Below the pieces are notes generated by a model. It had not been told where the DNA came from, searched no databases, and worked only from the letters and a program-made list of their open reading frames with translations. A stretch of 64,000 bases of DNA from Cymodocea nodosa. Its lineage: Eukaryota > Streptophyta > Magnoliopsida > Alismatales > Cymodoceaceae. Position 1 is the first letter of the stretch. Every line of letters begins with the position of its first letter. The translations under genes and the position numbers were made by a program. The stretch spans positions 6,411,501 to 6,475,500 of the forward strand of contig CM072345.1 of assembly GCA_036874045.1 (NCBI GenBank). The letters run 5' to 3'. This document shows, one piece after another, positions 33,505-45,654 of this stretch.

Positions 33505-34356
33505 ATGGCTTTCCACACTATAGATGGTCAGAATATCCATCGACCTCCCCTCTTTGATGGTAGCAATTATAGCTAATGGAAAAATAGGATGGAGTGTTTT
33601 CTCAAGAGTACTAATGTAAAATTCTGGAGAATGGTTGTACATGGTACACCACTTTCAATCAGTCATGAAAGTGACTAGTCAGAGGAGGATGAAAGAATCA
33701 TTCAGATGAATGCTCGTGGGCTAAACTCAATCTACTATGCACTAACTAGTGAACAATATAACAAAATATCTGCTTGTAAATCCTCTCATGAGGCTTGGAA
33801 AACTCTTCAAATCACATATGAAGGAACCAACCAAGTAAAATATACAAAGATCAGCATTTTGTTAAGAAAATATGAATTATTCAAAATGCTTGATAAAGAG
33901 AGTATTACTGAAATGTTTTCTAGATTTATAGAAATTATAAATGAACTAAGAGGCCTTGGAAGGCACTTTTCTAATCGTGAACAGGTACAGAAGATCTTAA
34001 GAAGCTTGATAGTTGAATGGAAGTAGAAATCTACTTCCATACAAGATTCAAAAGATTTAAACAATTATTCAGTTGAGGATCTATTGGAAAATCTTCTTGC
34101 TCATGAAGTCTAGATGAAGGAATGGAAAGAAGAAGAAATAGTCACTGAAAGAAAGGCTGAGAAAAAGAAAGAACTAGCCTTTCCTTCAATAGAAGACCAA
34201 CCAAGCTCGGATGAGGATGAAGTATTACTGCTAGCCAGAAATTTCAGAAAAATGATGAGACAAGGAGGCAAAGCCAGCTCCTCAAGATCAAAAGTCCCTA
34301 CATGCTACAAGTGCAAAAAACTGGGACACATTCAACTTTACTGTCCTTTTCAATAG
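33505..34356 (+). pseudogene. copia-1 gag, nonsense-mutated
   Basis: ATG at 33505 opens a gag frame: N-terminal GQNIHRPPLFDGSNY, the central UBN2-type region with SSHEAWKTLQITYEG, and a zinc knuckle CYKCKKLGHIQLYCP (CX2CX4HX4C) near 34312-34350. It would form the particle core and bind element RNA. In-frame stops lie at 33574-33576, 33676-33678, 34024-34026, 34111-34113 and 34354-34356; the one at 34111 is TAG where Gln fits. The original protein ran on into the acidic segment that follows, now out of frame. Confidence 0.9.
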
Positions 34357-35051
34357 GAGGACAAACAAAAATGGAAGAGGAAGAATAAGAAGAAATGGCC
34401 TTGAAAGCCACATGGGATGACAGCAGTTCATCTAGTAGTTCATCAGACTTAGAGGAAGAGGCATATGCAAACGTATGCTTTACTACACAAGAGGTATGTT
34501 CTACATCTCCTGATTGCTCAAAAAAGGAAAATGATGATTTAGATGTAGATAGTCTTCTTTGTACAATAGATAAGTTATATGTAAAATGTAAAAATTATAA
34601 GAAAGAATTAAAGAGTTTAAATTCTTATCTAGAAGATGTCTTTACTGAATTAGAAAAAGCCCTAATGGATAATAGGGATTAAAAACTAAAATGGATAGCC
34701 ATATTTGTAAAAATTTTGATCTAAAAGAAGAAAATAAAAATCTATTATATGAAATTACTAATTTGAAGAATACTATATATAAATTTACCAAAGGTGAAAA
34801 CAGTCTAAATAAAATCATAGGATCCCAAAGAACAGGAATAAATAAATTTGGCCTAGGGTATGCTATACCACAGGAAACTCCTTACTGTGGTGGAAAAATT
34901 AGATCTTATAGAGATGGCACAACTATTTTTGTCATTAAGAGGAGATCTACTTCTATATGGCTACTAAAAGGCAACATGTTCAATATACAAAGGACTAATA
35001 CTGATGGACCCAAGAAAATATGGGTACCAAAAGTCTTAATTTCAACATGAT
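34357..35051 (+). pseudogene. copia-1 gag-pol linker, frameshifted
   Basis: Two open segments in different frames (34395-34682 and 34691-35050) carry an acidic Ser-rich stretch, a coiled-coil-like part (KSLNSYLEDVFTELEKAL; LKEENKNLLYEITNLK), then GPKKIWVPK just before protease. This layout is usual between gag and protease in SIRE-like elements. At least two frameshifts separate gag from pol here. Confidence 0.8.
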
Positions 35052-38000
35052 TTGCAGGACTACATGGATAAGGAAGCTCAAACGTCCAAGTGGATTATTG
35101 ACAGTGGATGCTCAAAGCATATAATAGGTAAGAAAAGATTTCTGGAATCTGTTAAATCAATAAATTCAGGATCTATTAAGTTTGGTAATAATGAAAAATG
35201 TAGAATTACTATCATAGGAAATGTTGCATCTAAAAATGGAAAAATAGAGAATGTCTTACATGTAAATGGTTTAAAACATAATCTACTAAGTGTAGGTCAA
35301 TTATGTGACAAAGGTAACAGTATACTCTTTACTGTAGAAAACTATTTTATATTACAACGAGATACACATGAAATCAAATTTACTAGATATAGAGATAATT
35401 CAATTTATGCTTTGGAATTTTCATTTGATAATATATCTAGTGATGCATGTTTAGTTGCTTCTAATGAAGACGAATGGTTATGGCATAAAAGATTAAATCA
35501 TGCGAACATGAGACTCTTAAGAAAATTGGCCAAACATGATCTTGTTAAAGGTGTGCCTAAACTCAAATTCAAGAGAGATAAATTCTGTAGTGATTGTACA
35601 ATTGGAAAACAAAAGAAATTAGTACACAAGAGTATTGAAGACATTGCCACAGGTCAACCATTAGATCTACTACATATGGACCTGTTTGGTCCTACACAAA
35701 CAGCCAGTTTAGGAGGAAGAAAATATACCTTAGTGGTAGTTAATGATTATATAAGATTCATTTGGGTTATTTTCTTAACACACAAGAATGAAGTCTATTA
35801 TGAATTCAAACATCTCTGTATTAGAATTCAAAATGAAAAAGAATCGACTGTAAAGAAGATCAAAAGTGATCATGGAGGTGAATTTGAAAATTCGAAATTT
35901 GAAGAATTATGTAATTCCTTTGGCATACTGCATGAATTTTCATGTCTAAGAACTCCTACACATAATGGAATTGTAGAAAGGAAAAATAGATCAGTACAAG
36001 AAATGGCAATAGCAATTCTTAATACATCTGATCTACCAAAGTCTTTATGGGCTGAAGTTGTAAATACTGCGTGTTATTCAATAAACAGAATTCATCTTAG
36101 GCCTATCTTGCATAAGACACCTTTTGAATTATGGTATGGTAAAACACCAAATGTTGGATACTTCAAAGTCTTTGGATCAAGATGTTTTGTGCTTAATACT
36201 AGGGATCAAAAGGACAAACTTGATGTAAAGTCTGATCCTAATCTACTTGTTGGATACTCTTCGAGAAGTAAGGCTTACAGGGTCTATTTTGAACATAAAA
36301 GAAGAGTAGAAGAGTCAATGAATGTATCTTTTAATGAAAACCTAGTAGGAAAATTGAAGAAGCTAAAAATAAACAGTGAAAGTGAAAGTGAATTAGTAAA
36401 TCAGAAAATTCTTCAGAAAAAGGATAGTTCAACACTACCTGCACCTACTGTGACAGAAAAAACATAGAAGACAAAGTTTGGACATCCCATTGCACAAATT
36501 ATTGGGAATATAAATCAAGGTGTTCAAATAAGAAGTAAAATTCAGAATATTTGTAATTATTGTGCTTTTGTGTCTGAACTTAAACCTACAACAGTTGAAG
36601 AAGCCTGCAATGATGAATACTAGATTATGGTCATGCAAGAGTAACTAAATCAGTTCAAGAAAAATGAAATTTGGAATTTAATTGAAAGGCCCATCGAAAA
36701 ATCAATTATTGGAACTAGATGGGTGTTTAAGAATAAACTAGATAATAATGGCAGTATTATCAAAAATAAAGCTAGACTTGTTGCTCAAGGATACAACCAG
36801 CAGGAAGGAATCGATTATGAAGAAACTTTTGCACCTGTTGTAAGACTTGAAGCAATTAGAATGTTGCTTGCCTTTGCAAGCAGTATGAAAATCAAGCTTT
36901 ATTAGATGGATGTTAAAAGTGCATTTCTTAATGGCATTTTGCAAGAAGTATATGTAGAACAACCATTGGGTTTTGAAGATGAAGAAAGACCAAACCATGT
37001 ATACAAACTGAATAAAGCTCTTTATGGTCTGAAGCAAGCATCACGTGCATGGTATGATAAACTGAAGAGTTTCCTTCTTGAGAATCAGTTTAACATAGGA
37101 ATTGCAGACAACACTTTATTTATCAAATCAAAAAGTTCTCATATGTTGATTATTTAGATCTACGTAGATGATATCATTTTTGGTGCTACACATGAGAAAC
37201 TATGTCATGATTTTCAAATCTTAATGAAGAATGAATTTGAAATGAGTCTTATGGGAGAATTAAAATTCTTTCTAGGATCACAAATTCATCAACTTCAGCA
37301 TGGCATCGTTCGGAATCAAGAAAATTTTTGCAAAGAGATTCTCTTGAAATTTGGTATAGATAAATCCAAAGCACCAAATACACCTATGAACTCAAATGAA
37401 AAACTTGATAAGGACATCTCTAGCAATTCAGTAGATCAAAAGAAATACAGAGTCATGATTGGATCACTTCTGTATCTAATAGCTAGTAGACTAGACATAA
37501 TGTTCAATGTTTGTGCTTGTGCAAGATATCAAGCCTCTCCAAAAGCATCACATTTAAAAATAGTTAAACGTATATTTAAATATCTACAGGGTACCATAGA
37601 TTTTGGCTTATTCTATTCTTCACAGAATCATTTGATATTAGCAAAATATAGTGATGCAGATTATGCAGGATGCAAATCAGATCGAAAAAGCACCAGTAGT
37701 ACATGTCAGTTGCTTGACCACTCACTTGTCTCTTGGTTTAGTAGGAAACAAAATTCCATAGCTCTATCTACCATTGAAGCTGAATACATGGTAGTAGGCC
37801 TATGTTGTGCACAGATTTTATGGATGTAACAAACTCTAGTAGATTATAAGCTTAATTTTCAGAATACCATTATTTACTGTGACAGTAGTAGTGCCATCAA
37901 TCTTTCCAAAAATACAATTCTACATTCAAGAGCAAAACATATCGAGATTAGACACCACTTTCTAAGAGACCATGTTGAAAAAGGTCATATTTCTTTAGAA

Positions 38001-38111
38001 TATGTCTCTACTAAAGAACAACTTGCAGATATTTTCACCAAACTACTATCTGAATCTGCATTTAATCATATTAGACGAAATTTAGGGATTTTCTCTTTAT
38101 ATGATTTATAA
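35052..38111 (+). pseudogene. copia-1 pol (protease, integrase, RT, RNase H), stops only
   Basis: One frame runs from 35052 to the natural stop at 38109-38111. Protease: WIIDSGCSKHI. Integrase zinc finger: WHKRLNHANM and FCSDCTIGK. Integrase core triad: D in HMDLFGP, D in SDHGGEFEN, E in [40 protein letters not shown], and the catalytic YVDD at 37161-37172. RNase H: ADYAGCKSDRKSTS and NSIALSTIEAEYM. Premature stops include 36465-36467, TAG at 36903-36905, TAG at 37155-37157 and TAA at 37827-37829. The last is CAA in the copy at 4156-4158. Catalytic residues look intact, but no full protein can be made. Minus-strand ORFs here are shadows. Confidence 0.95.
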
Positions 38112-38440
38112 TTTCATATCTCTCTACTCTCCAAGTTCACAACTAGGAGCTTGTTCTACTAACATCTCTGTTTTGTAGTAACTTAGCCTTTTTTTTTTGG
38201 ATAATCAGCTATAATTGCTCCACCAAGTCAGTATCTTACTTCTCACTCCTTTTGACAATTGGCAAAAAAGGGGGAGAAAGACCATATTTTGGTAGCAGTA
38301 AAGTAGGGGGAGTAAACTCAAGGGGAGTTTCTCAATTTCAATATTCTGTATTCTTTGTGCGATTCTCTGTATAGATATATAGGGAGAGAAATATATGTAA
38401 TATATTGTAAGGTTTTTGCCATTATCAAAAAGGGGGAGAT
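38112..38440 (+). other. copia-1 3' untranslated region and polypurine tract
   Basis: It has no extra gene after pol. There are several G-runs (GGGGGAGAAAG, GTAGGGGGAG) and the tract AAAAAGGGGGAGAT at 38427-38440 just before the LTR. The earlier G-runs may be secondary priming tracts. Confidence 0.85.
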
Positions 38441-39581
38441 TGAAAGGACCTCTAGATTTTGATAATGCAAAAATCAATGTGAGGAATCAAATTGTATTTC
38501 TCAGGCTTAACAATTCAGCAAGAGAGCAGAAGTTGATACAGATAGTTCAAAGTGTGCTGCAAGTGATAAAAAGGATTTCAAAAAGTTACCAGGCTTAACT
38601 ATCCGGAAGAGATATATTTTCGGTGAGTTACTAGTCTAAGTATCCGAAAGGTAGTATAAAGTAGTAGCAACACTATTAGACAATTAGAAGATTAAGTATC
38701 CGAAAGTAGAAGGCTTTCGAAGAGTTAGAAAGATGGATGTATGAAGAATCGAAAAGTTACCGTAGCTAACTAACCGAAACTTAAGTCATTGAATTTCTCA
38801 TGTGTAGAAATCCAAATAGAAGCTTAAAAGAAGAATCGGAAAGTTACTAGAGCTAACTATCTGAAAATTGAAGAGTTTCGGTGAGTTACAAGTATAACCA
38901 TCCGGAACTTAAGTTAGTCTATTATGCACGTAATTAATTAAATAAAGCAGTCGAAAACTTAACGAAGGATTTCGAAGGGTTACTATAGCTAACTATCCGA
39001 TAGTTAAATAATTTTTTGGTAAGTTACAATGGCAAGTATCTGATTGAATGATAGCTCATATGTACGATCTAAAATCCTACATGGTAGAAAGACTTAAGTG
39101 ACTTTTTGGTAAGTTACAAGTATTTTTCGGAGAGTTACATGGCTAAGCCTCCGAAAAACCTAGGAAATCAAAATGGTATCTTGAAATACCTCCCTGAACG
39201 GTAGCTTACCATATTTGGGTTTGAAATCTTATCAAGTACAACAGAATACATCCGTTGGAAGAAAAATATAATCGTTACACGTGTTAGTATATATGCAAGA
39301 AATAGACAACAAAATTAGATAGCTTTTTACTCATACAAATATTTACACCAAGCTCAATAGAAGAAAAGTCTTTGAGATCAAATCATCTTCAGCATATACA
39401 GACTCAATTTTAGAAGCTCATCACGCACTCAACTCCGATACATTCAAACAAGTGTTTTACTGAAGTACACAAATCAAAAACTTCAGTGAAAGATTGGTTG
39501 GAGCTACGACCTGAAAGCTCAATTAGGTTGGTTGGTTCTTGCTTTGACCTTAAAGCAAGTGATTGTAAGTTTGTGAAAGCT
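38441..39581 (+). mobile_element. copia-1 3' LTR, truncated
   Basis: It starts TGAAAGGACC and matches the 5' LTR through TTTGTGAAAGCT. There it joins copia-2 DNA; the 5' LTR continues for another ~190 bp (AGTGAAGCCC...). The last part and the right target duplication are gone. Hairpin motifs match those of the 5' LTR, with many C/T differences. Confidence 0.9.
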
Positions 39582-40819
39582 ACCTGAATTCACAACATGT
39601 ATCAATGGAGATATCTGTTGAACAAAATGAACAATTACAGATAGATACACCGGCTGTAGAATTTGTGAAAAAATTGAACTCTAATCATTCTATAGAGACT
39701 GAACAGATGAATGTTGAGCATAATGAAGATGTTCCTTACATTGTTGAAGCTGAAGAATCAAGCTTACCTAAGCAACTTCAAGAAAATATTTTCACAAAGG
39801 AACAACATGACATTCATTTTGAAGAAGTTCCTGAAGATGAATTAAATTCTGAATCACGGCTTCAGGTATCACCTTCTTTGTGTACAGTATTACAAATTCA
39901 AGGTAATTCAATTCATTTTAGATCTAAGGAAGCAGTGTAGAAATACAATAATCTGATTACATGTCAGATTCCGCATGCTTGTCCAATAAAATTCAAAAAT
40001 TTGATGGAAATAAAAGATTTATTTGAGTATCAAGGCCTCATTCAATTCTTGTTAGTTGGAATGAAATGGAAGCAATACATAGAGCTTATTGCAAGTTTTT
40101 ATACCAATCTGGTCAAAAATGAAAATATACTAAAAACTCAAATAAATAAACAGGAGTTAATATTGTCTCCTGAATTAATTTTTGAAGTTTTGGGATTAAA
40201 GAATGAAGGTGTTGTTATTACAAACAGATTTGACATGATTAGACAACTGGAATGGAACATTCAATCTTTATCAAAAATTCCAAATGTATCTACTGAAATG
40301 AGATTAATGAAAAATCTGAATGTAGAGACAATGTTTATTACAAATATATTGCATACCAATTTATTTCAAAGAGTTGGACACAATATGGAAGTCAGCAGAA
40401 GCTGTTTATATGCAACTTATGGTCTACTGAATAGAATTCAAATCAATTGATTTGATATTTTCACTTCTCAACTACAACATATGAGTTCAAAGTTATTTTA
40501 TGGTGATGTTGTGTGTAGACTCCTTGCAAGCCAATTGAATTTATCTGACTGGCCCTCTAAAACTAAAGGCATGAGAGCTTTTAGTGTAAACGATTTGCAA
40601 AAATTTCAGGCCATACACCAACCTCAACGACAACAACAACAACCTAATTGTACATACCATATACAACAACAACAACCAAGTTATGTAGTTCAAGCAGAAC
40701 ATCAACCCCAGCTACCTCCTAACCTAGATGATGTGCTTAACGACATCAGAAATGATATTAGGCATCTAGGAGATAAAATATGTAATGCTATAAATGATAT
40801 ACTTAGGAGGAATAGATAA
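39581..40819 (+). pseudogene. copia-2 accessory ORF (plant transposon-protein-like domain)
   Basis: The frame is open from the junction through 40819 except for TAG at 39938-39940 and TGA at 40448-40450 (a likely former Trp). The N-terminal third is acidic. From 40001 comes a folded region: MEIKDLFEYQGLIQFLL, SFYTNLVKNE, EVLGLKNEGVVI and SSKLFYGDVVCRLLASQLNL. A Gln-rich stretch and a helical tail (LDDVLNDIRNDIRHLGDKI) follow. The blocks correspond in order to those of the gypsy accessory ORF at 23230-23840. It sits where SIRE-like elements keep an extra ORF after pol. The role is unknown. The 5' end is lost, so no start codon is assigned. Confidence 0.75.
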
Positions 40820-41338
40820 TTGTCTGTTTGCTTGTATTTGAATACAAAATGTAATGTTTGTATTCCTTGTTTGATTCATTGAACAATACATTTTTTCTAT
40901 AAATGTTTACAATTCTTATTATTATATCTCTTACTATATATATTCTGTGTAATTATCTTTTTGACTAATGACAAAAAGGGGGAGAAATGTTATAAAAGAA
41001 GATGGTTATGATTTTAATTGCATAACATTATAAAGAGAGATGATATTTAAATGGTTATTGTAATCTGATAGATGATAATATAATCTAAAAGAAAATTATA
41101 TGGTTATTAAATTATATAATGAAAGGAAGAAAAATAATACTTATATAATTATTGACATCTGAAAGTTTTATTTCTGAGAGGTGAAATTTACACAAACAAT
41201 AGAAATAAGCTTAAGTGAACTTAAGTCAACAAACTTGTTTGTTGAATTAAAAGTTAACCCAACAAAGGTGTTTTGTTGAGTTAAATATATTTCATAATTG
41301 ATTTAATATGGTTTTGTCATCATCAAAAATGGGGAGAT
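40820..41338 (+). other. copia-2 3' untranslated region and polypurine tract
   Basis: AT-rich, with AAAAAGGGGGAGAAATG at 40974-40990 and a final tract AAAAATGGGGAGAT (41325-41338) before the LTR. Two TTAAGTCAAC/GTTGAGTTAAA repeats at 41220-41290. No ORF. Confidence 0.75.
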
Positions 41339-42706
41339 TGTTGAGCATTTTGTTTTGATGATGTGTGTTGAATGAAAATAATCATATTTGCTCAATTACT
41401 ATTGCTTGTGAAAAGAAATTAAAATCATCAATTAATACAAAAAAAGTTTACTGATATAAATACTTGTCTGTATTGGATTTGAAATTATACTAAGTTAGTA
41501 ACTAGTCATTTCATTGCATTAATTTTTCATTTAACTAAACGTTAAGTTAACGTGTGTTTTTATTGAAAAGCATGATATGTTTTAAAGTTATATTTTTTGT
41601 ATCATGAACAGTGTACGTTTAGACAACTCGTTAAGTTAGAGTTTTGTTCGTATAGAGGTCACGTGAGAACTCGTTAAGTTAGATGCTTAAAGGTTAAAAT
41701 AGGTCACGTGAGAACTCGTTGAGTTAGTGAGTAAAAAAAGAGACGAACTCGTTAAGTTAGTGTTGTACACGTGGTGAAATTATAAGTTACGAATGTTATA
41801 TTATATCACGTGAAGTGCACATGTTTAACTCATTAAGTTAACATAACTAAACACGTTGAGTTGCTATATTGAACACTAAGGCAACGCATTAGGTTAGCGT
41901 TAGAAAACTTAAGTTGTTATTTTTGCACGTGATAAAATTCTTATTATAAAAACATTTGTTTATTACTACTTCGTTGAGTTATCTGTAACACAACAGAGAT
42001 GGTTCGTTGAGTTAGCGTAGCACCACAGACTTAGTTCGTTGAGTTAGCTACAGTACTTGTCACGTGAGTTGGCATATAAGGAACTCGTTAAGTTAGAAAC
42101 GTTAAATTATATATATACTTGTGTTACTCGTTTAGTTAACATTAAAGTAACGACTTCTTATTATACTTGATGAAAAATTTTGGAAGAGAAAGTTTATTTT
42201 GTAGGAAATTTTTCAGAAATCTAGGATTAATGATTAAAGAAAATTCGAAATGTAAACGTAGGTCAGAACGTGTGTATTTCGATGAAGGAAAAAGAAAAGA
42301 TATGAAGAAGTGGAAAACTGATAGTGATTAAATGTGGAGGATATGCATGAAATGAAGCAAATTCGGTGAAGCATAAAAAGACAAGATATTCGTCACTGAA
42401 GAATTGCTGAAGAAGAAAGAAAAGAAAAAGAAAGATCTCAAACAGGGAGAAATATTTTAAATTCCGCAAATTAGTTTTATCTGTTTGTAGTTATGAAATT
42501 TTATAAGTGAAATATGGTATCGATATCTAATTGCATTTACAATTTCTGAGGAGAATTGAATTGTATATTGTAATTGAAACCTTGAATAAAAATGATTTTA
42601 TGAAAACAATGTCTTGACTTGTTTTTGAGTTTTAAAGTTTCAATTATATTCGAAAATATTGAAAAACACAATTCAGCCCCCTCTTGTGTACCCATACGAT
42701 CCTACA
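41339..42706 (+). mobile_element. copia-2 3' LTR
   Basis: It is 1368 bp, starts TGTTGAGCATTTTG and ends CGATCCTACA. It matches the solo LTR at 581-2299. Between 41980 and 42060 it has three CGTTGAGTTA-type repeats, where the solo LTR has TAACTATCCG-type repeats and a gypsy-like block. CTCGTTAAGTTAG and CACGTG sites are frequent at 41600-41850. Confidence 0.9.
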
Positions 42707-44150
42707 TTCTCCATGATAAAAACACACAACACTCTTTATGCTATTAAAACAAAACAACACTACAGTTGCTTAGCTTTTTCAATCTCTAGTAACGATGCTA
42801 GGAAACTTGTTTAGGAAGAAGTAAATTTTCTTTTGCTCACTTACTTTTAAATGTATATTTATAAGTTCTAATAAAAGTAAACAAATGATTTTCACAAATC
42901 AGATATTAAATCCAATTTGTTTTTAACTACAAGTGCATAGTATCTATTATATTTGTGTGCAAGTACAAGTTGATCCCATAGAGATTGAGTAAAAATTATG
43001 TACTATTTTGATTTTTATAACTAAAGTTTTATATGTATTCAATTAAACACTCCATTGAGTTACTACTAACTCAACAGACTTAGTTCGTTGAGTTACAGTT
43101 AATTCAACAAACTTACCTCATGGACTTAAGTTAACTCCACGAGCCTAACTAGTAATTTCCAAATAAATGCTGCTATTCATAGAGGAATTTGGCCATTCAT
43201 TGGGTAGTTCCACAGAATGTAAATAACATCAATTAAGCTTTTAATGTTAGTTAATCTAAGATTTATCATTAATCAACACTAACATTCAGATATTTCAAAC
43301 AATAACCATTAAGATTTTTGGGTACTCTATATGAATCAATTTAGTAATCAATAAAACTATTTTCTAAATCAAATAAACATAAAACATTCACAATACTGAT
43401 AATAATCATGATACAAAACAAACAATACAATACATAAATGCTAACTATAAACATAGATAATTAGTTTTTGGTATTTTTATTTTGATATATTCCTGAAGAT
43501 GAACGAGGTGAAATGTAAAAATTCTCTATTGACAGTAAGAACTTCTATCACTACATGTGACGTGATTACACCATTGAAAACTTAATCACCTACAATCATG
43601 CCTCTTCTCCCTATAGAATCGTGAACCGAGACTTGTAAGTTGATCTCCTCTTCAGTATATTGGCATCAACCCGAAACTAAGGCTAGAAGCTTTACGATCT
43701 CCTAAAATATGAGTTGGTGTTTGGTGAAAATGGTTTTTCTTCCTACGACGTGATCACTCCTCACAATGGTTGTTAGTCACTATGTTTTGCTTGGAATTGA
43801 CTCGACATTTAGAAAGTATCTTCACAAACCTCCAATGGTTGGTGATTGTGATGGTGTTGTAGAGCTTTAGGGAACTTCCGATGCTTCCTACAGTTAGCAC
43901 GGTTCTCCACCCACACACCCTGTATTTTTCTCCTCTTCTTTTTTATATTTCTTTCTATAGTAATTGCTTCTGCCTAAATGATCGGTTAGATTTCCTTCAT
44001 TCATATGAACGATGGTGATTTCTTCTTTATTCCACAAGTTAATTCTTATGTGATACGTGCAATCATGGTTTTCCTTTAAATTTCCTATTTCTACAACTGC
44101 TAACAATGGCATGTTAGAAAATAACCAATCCATTGAGTGAAAAGATAAAA
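42707..44150 (-). mobile_element. gypsy-B LTR, inverted and truncated
   Basis: It matches gypsy-B LTRs in reverse: U5 module at 42925-42990, CGTTGAGTTA repeats at 43050-43140, the middle at 43180-43800 and the promoter-side stretch to about 44150. Its outer left part (42707-42850) resembles an LTR end plus a degraded primer site (CTAGCATCGTT on the minus strand). The right end lacks the LTR start. The 79-codon minus ORF at 43894-44133 is a chance frame. Confidence 0.7.
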
Positions 44151-45130
44151 CTATGCATGTATATGTTGATTATTAATGTGACTTATTATTTGTGATGTTA
44201 TATACGTTTTTTATGGTCAATGTACGTATTCCTTTCATTTCAATAAGAATTAAAGTAGATCAGTAAAAGTAATCAAGTTATGGTGCATGTAGTTAAAGAT
44301 TTAAAAGCAAATAGATAGGATTAATTGGATGTATGCATTAATTTCTAGGTTTTTAGAGAATAATCCGAAAATTCACTAAAAATCCCTTATAATTCCAATT
44401 AAAATTAGGATTTAGATTTAGTAACCAAAGATAAAGGAACAAGTTAACTAGCTAAGTAAGGAATTAGTAATTCCCAATCTTCGTGGATCGACTCGTACTT
44501 GCATGATATATTATTGTTGATACTGTGCACTTGCAGTTATAAATTAAAACACAAAAAGTGTTAAACACTCTACAAACTATATCTGTTGAGTCAACTGTAA
44601 ATCAACAAAGTGAGTATATTGTAAATATACACTAAACCTTAGCTATGAAAATTTATAGAGTTAAATTGATTTTGATAGTTTCCTATGGGTTCAACCTGTA
44701 CTTGCACACTTATACAATAGATGTTGTGCACTTGTAGTAAATTTAATGAATTAAGTTACTAAAAGTAGAACTTAGTTTGTGAAATTACTTGTTACTTATA
44801 AAAAAAATACACTTAAGCTGACAAGACAAATACCTAGGTCAATTGATGAATCCTATCTTAAGAAAATTAAATAGTTTACCAATAGAGTAAGTTTGTTGGT
44901 TAACTTATTTGCCAATGGACTACATTTGTTGATTTGATTTTTAACCATATCAAAATTAAGAAAAACAACAAAAAGAGTTCAATAGTTATTTGCTAAAGAA
45001 TTAACATAGTAATATTACATCTAAGCATCTAAAAGAAATTTCTCGCTCCCTAAGGACAAACCTGTACTTGCACAGTAATTACACTTGAGCTAGTGCACTT
45101 GCAATAAAATTTAAGAGCATACTAAATATA
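44151..45130 (+). mobile_element. three LTR 3'-end (U5) fragments in a row
   Basis: U5 modules of the type GTACTTGCAC...GTGCACTTG occur at 44482-44537, 44690-44735 and 45051-45105, all in plus orientation. They have different flanks, so they come from different gypsy LTRs or copies. The spaces between are AT-rich with a few GTTGAGTCAAC repeats (44580). No coding DNA. Confidence 0.5.
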
Positions 45131-45576
45131 GTGTTTAATTACAATTGTATTGCCTCGAGCAAGTCTTTCTAAGATTATGTTGAATAGTTGTCATGCTTGA
45201 AATTGTGTAATTGCATTGTGCATTGCAAAACAAGAGTATGGGTGAGAGTGTCATAAGCAACTTGGAGAGTTTCCCATACTTTAGTAGTAGTGTTGAGACC
45301 AACAACCTTTGCAAGGATGTCCTCTAATAGAGATGTAGGAAGCTAGTTGAGCACAAGGTGGTCATGTTGCTACCACTAATTATAGTCACTAGGAGAAGAG
45401 TCCTTAGATGGGTAAGAAGAGAAGCCATCAACAAATGCAAAGAGATTATTGCTATATGGGAGTGGTAGGAATTGTGCCTTCCAAGTAAGGTAGTCTGATG
45501 AGGTGAGCTTGATAGATAAAAAATGATTGATGGAAGATAAAGGAGGAGAATTGTTACTTAATAAAGAAGCAACCAT
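45131..45576 (-). pseudogene. copia gag N-terminus (different family)
   Basis: ATG at 45576 (minus) starts MVASLLSNNSPPLSSINHFL, then SIKLTSSDYLTWKAQFLPL and VDGFSSYP, the copia-type gag N-terminal domain. Farther on come HLVLN, a stop, LPTSLLEDILAKVVGLNTTT and KVWETLQVAY. Stops are TAG in place of Gln or Trp. It is a different copia lineage from copia-1 (closer to the RE/Bianca-like gag style). The fragment ends near 45131 at LTR scraps. Confidence 0.82.
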
Positions 45577-45593
45577 GGGTCACCAAAGATCAT

Positions 45594-45605
45594 GCTCTAA
45601 TGCCA
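45594..45605 (-). promoter_or_regulatory. degraded copia primer-binding site
   Basis: The complement reads TGGCATTAGAGC, two bases off TGGTATCAGAGC, 18 bases upstream of the gag ATG on the minus strand. Confidence 0.7.
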
Positions 45606-45654
45606 TATTGGATAAAAGGAGGAGGAACAAAAGGAAGAAGAAGGAAGTAGGTGT

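Larger units (their letters stand above)
28279..39581 (+). mobile_element. copia-1 (SIRE-like) retrotransposon, plus strand
   Basis: The most complete element: 5' LTR (28279-33452, split by nested LTRs), primer site, gag, pol, polypurine tract, and a 3' LTR (38441-39581) that is cut near its end. Domain order is gag, protease, integrase, reverse transcriptase, RNase H, as in Ty1/copia. Pol motifs fit the SIRE/Maximus group. Stops and frameshifts in gag and pol make it inactive. The right target duplication is lost. Confidence 0.93.
39582..42706 (+). mobile_element. copia-2 element, 3' half
   Basis: It contains the end of an accessory ORF, a 0.5-kb untranslated region, a polypurine tract (41325-41338) and the LTR. 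Gag, pol and the 5' LTR are missing. The left edge is a simple junction with the copia-1 LTR and no duplication was found, so it arose by deletion or recombination. Confidence 0.82.

Noticed and set aside
36435..37037. Minus-strand ORFs over pol
   Set aside because: Antisense to a clear copia reverse transcriptase frame.
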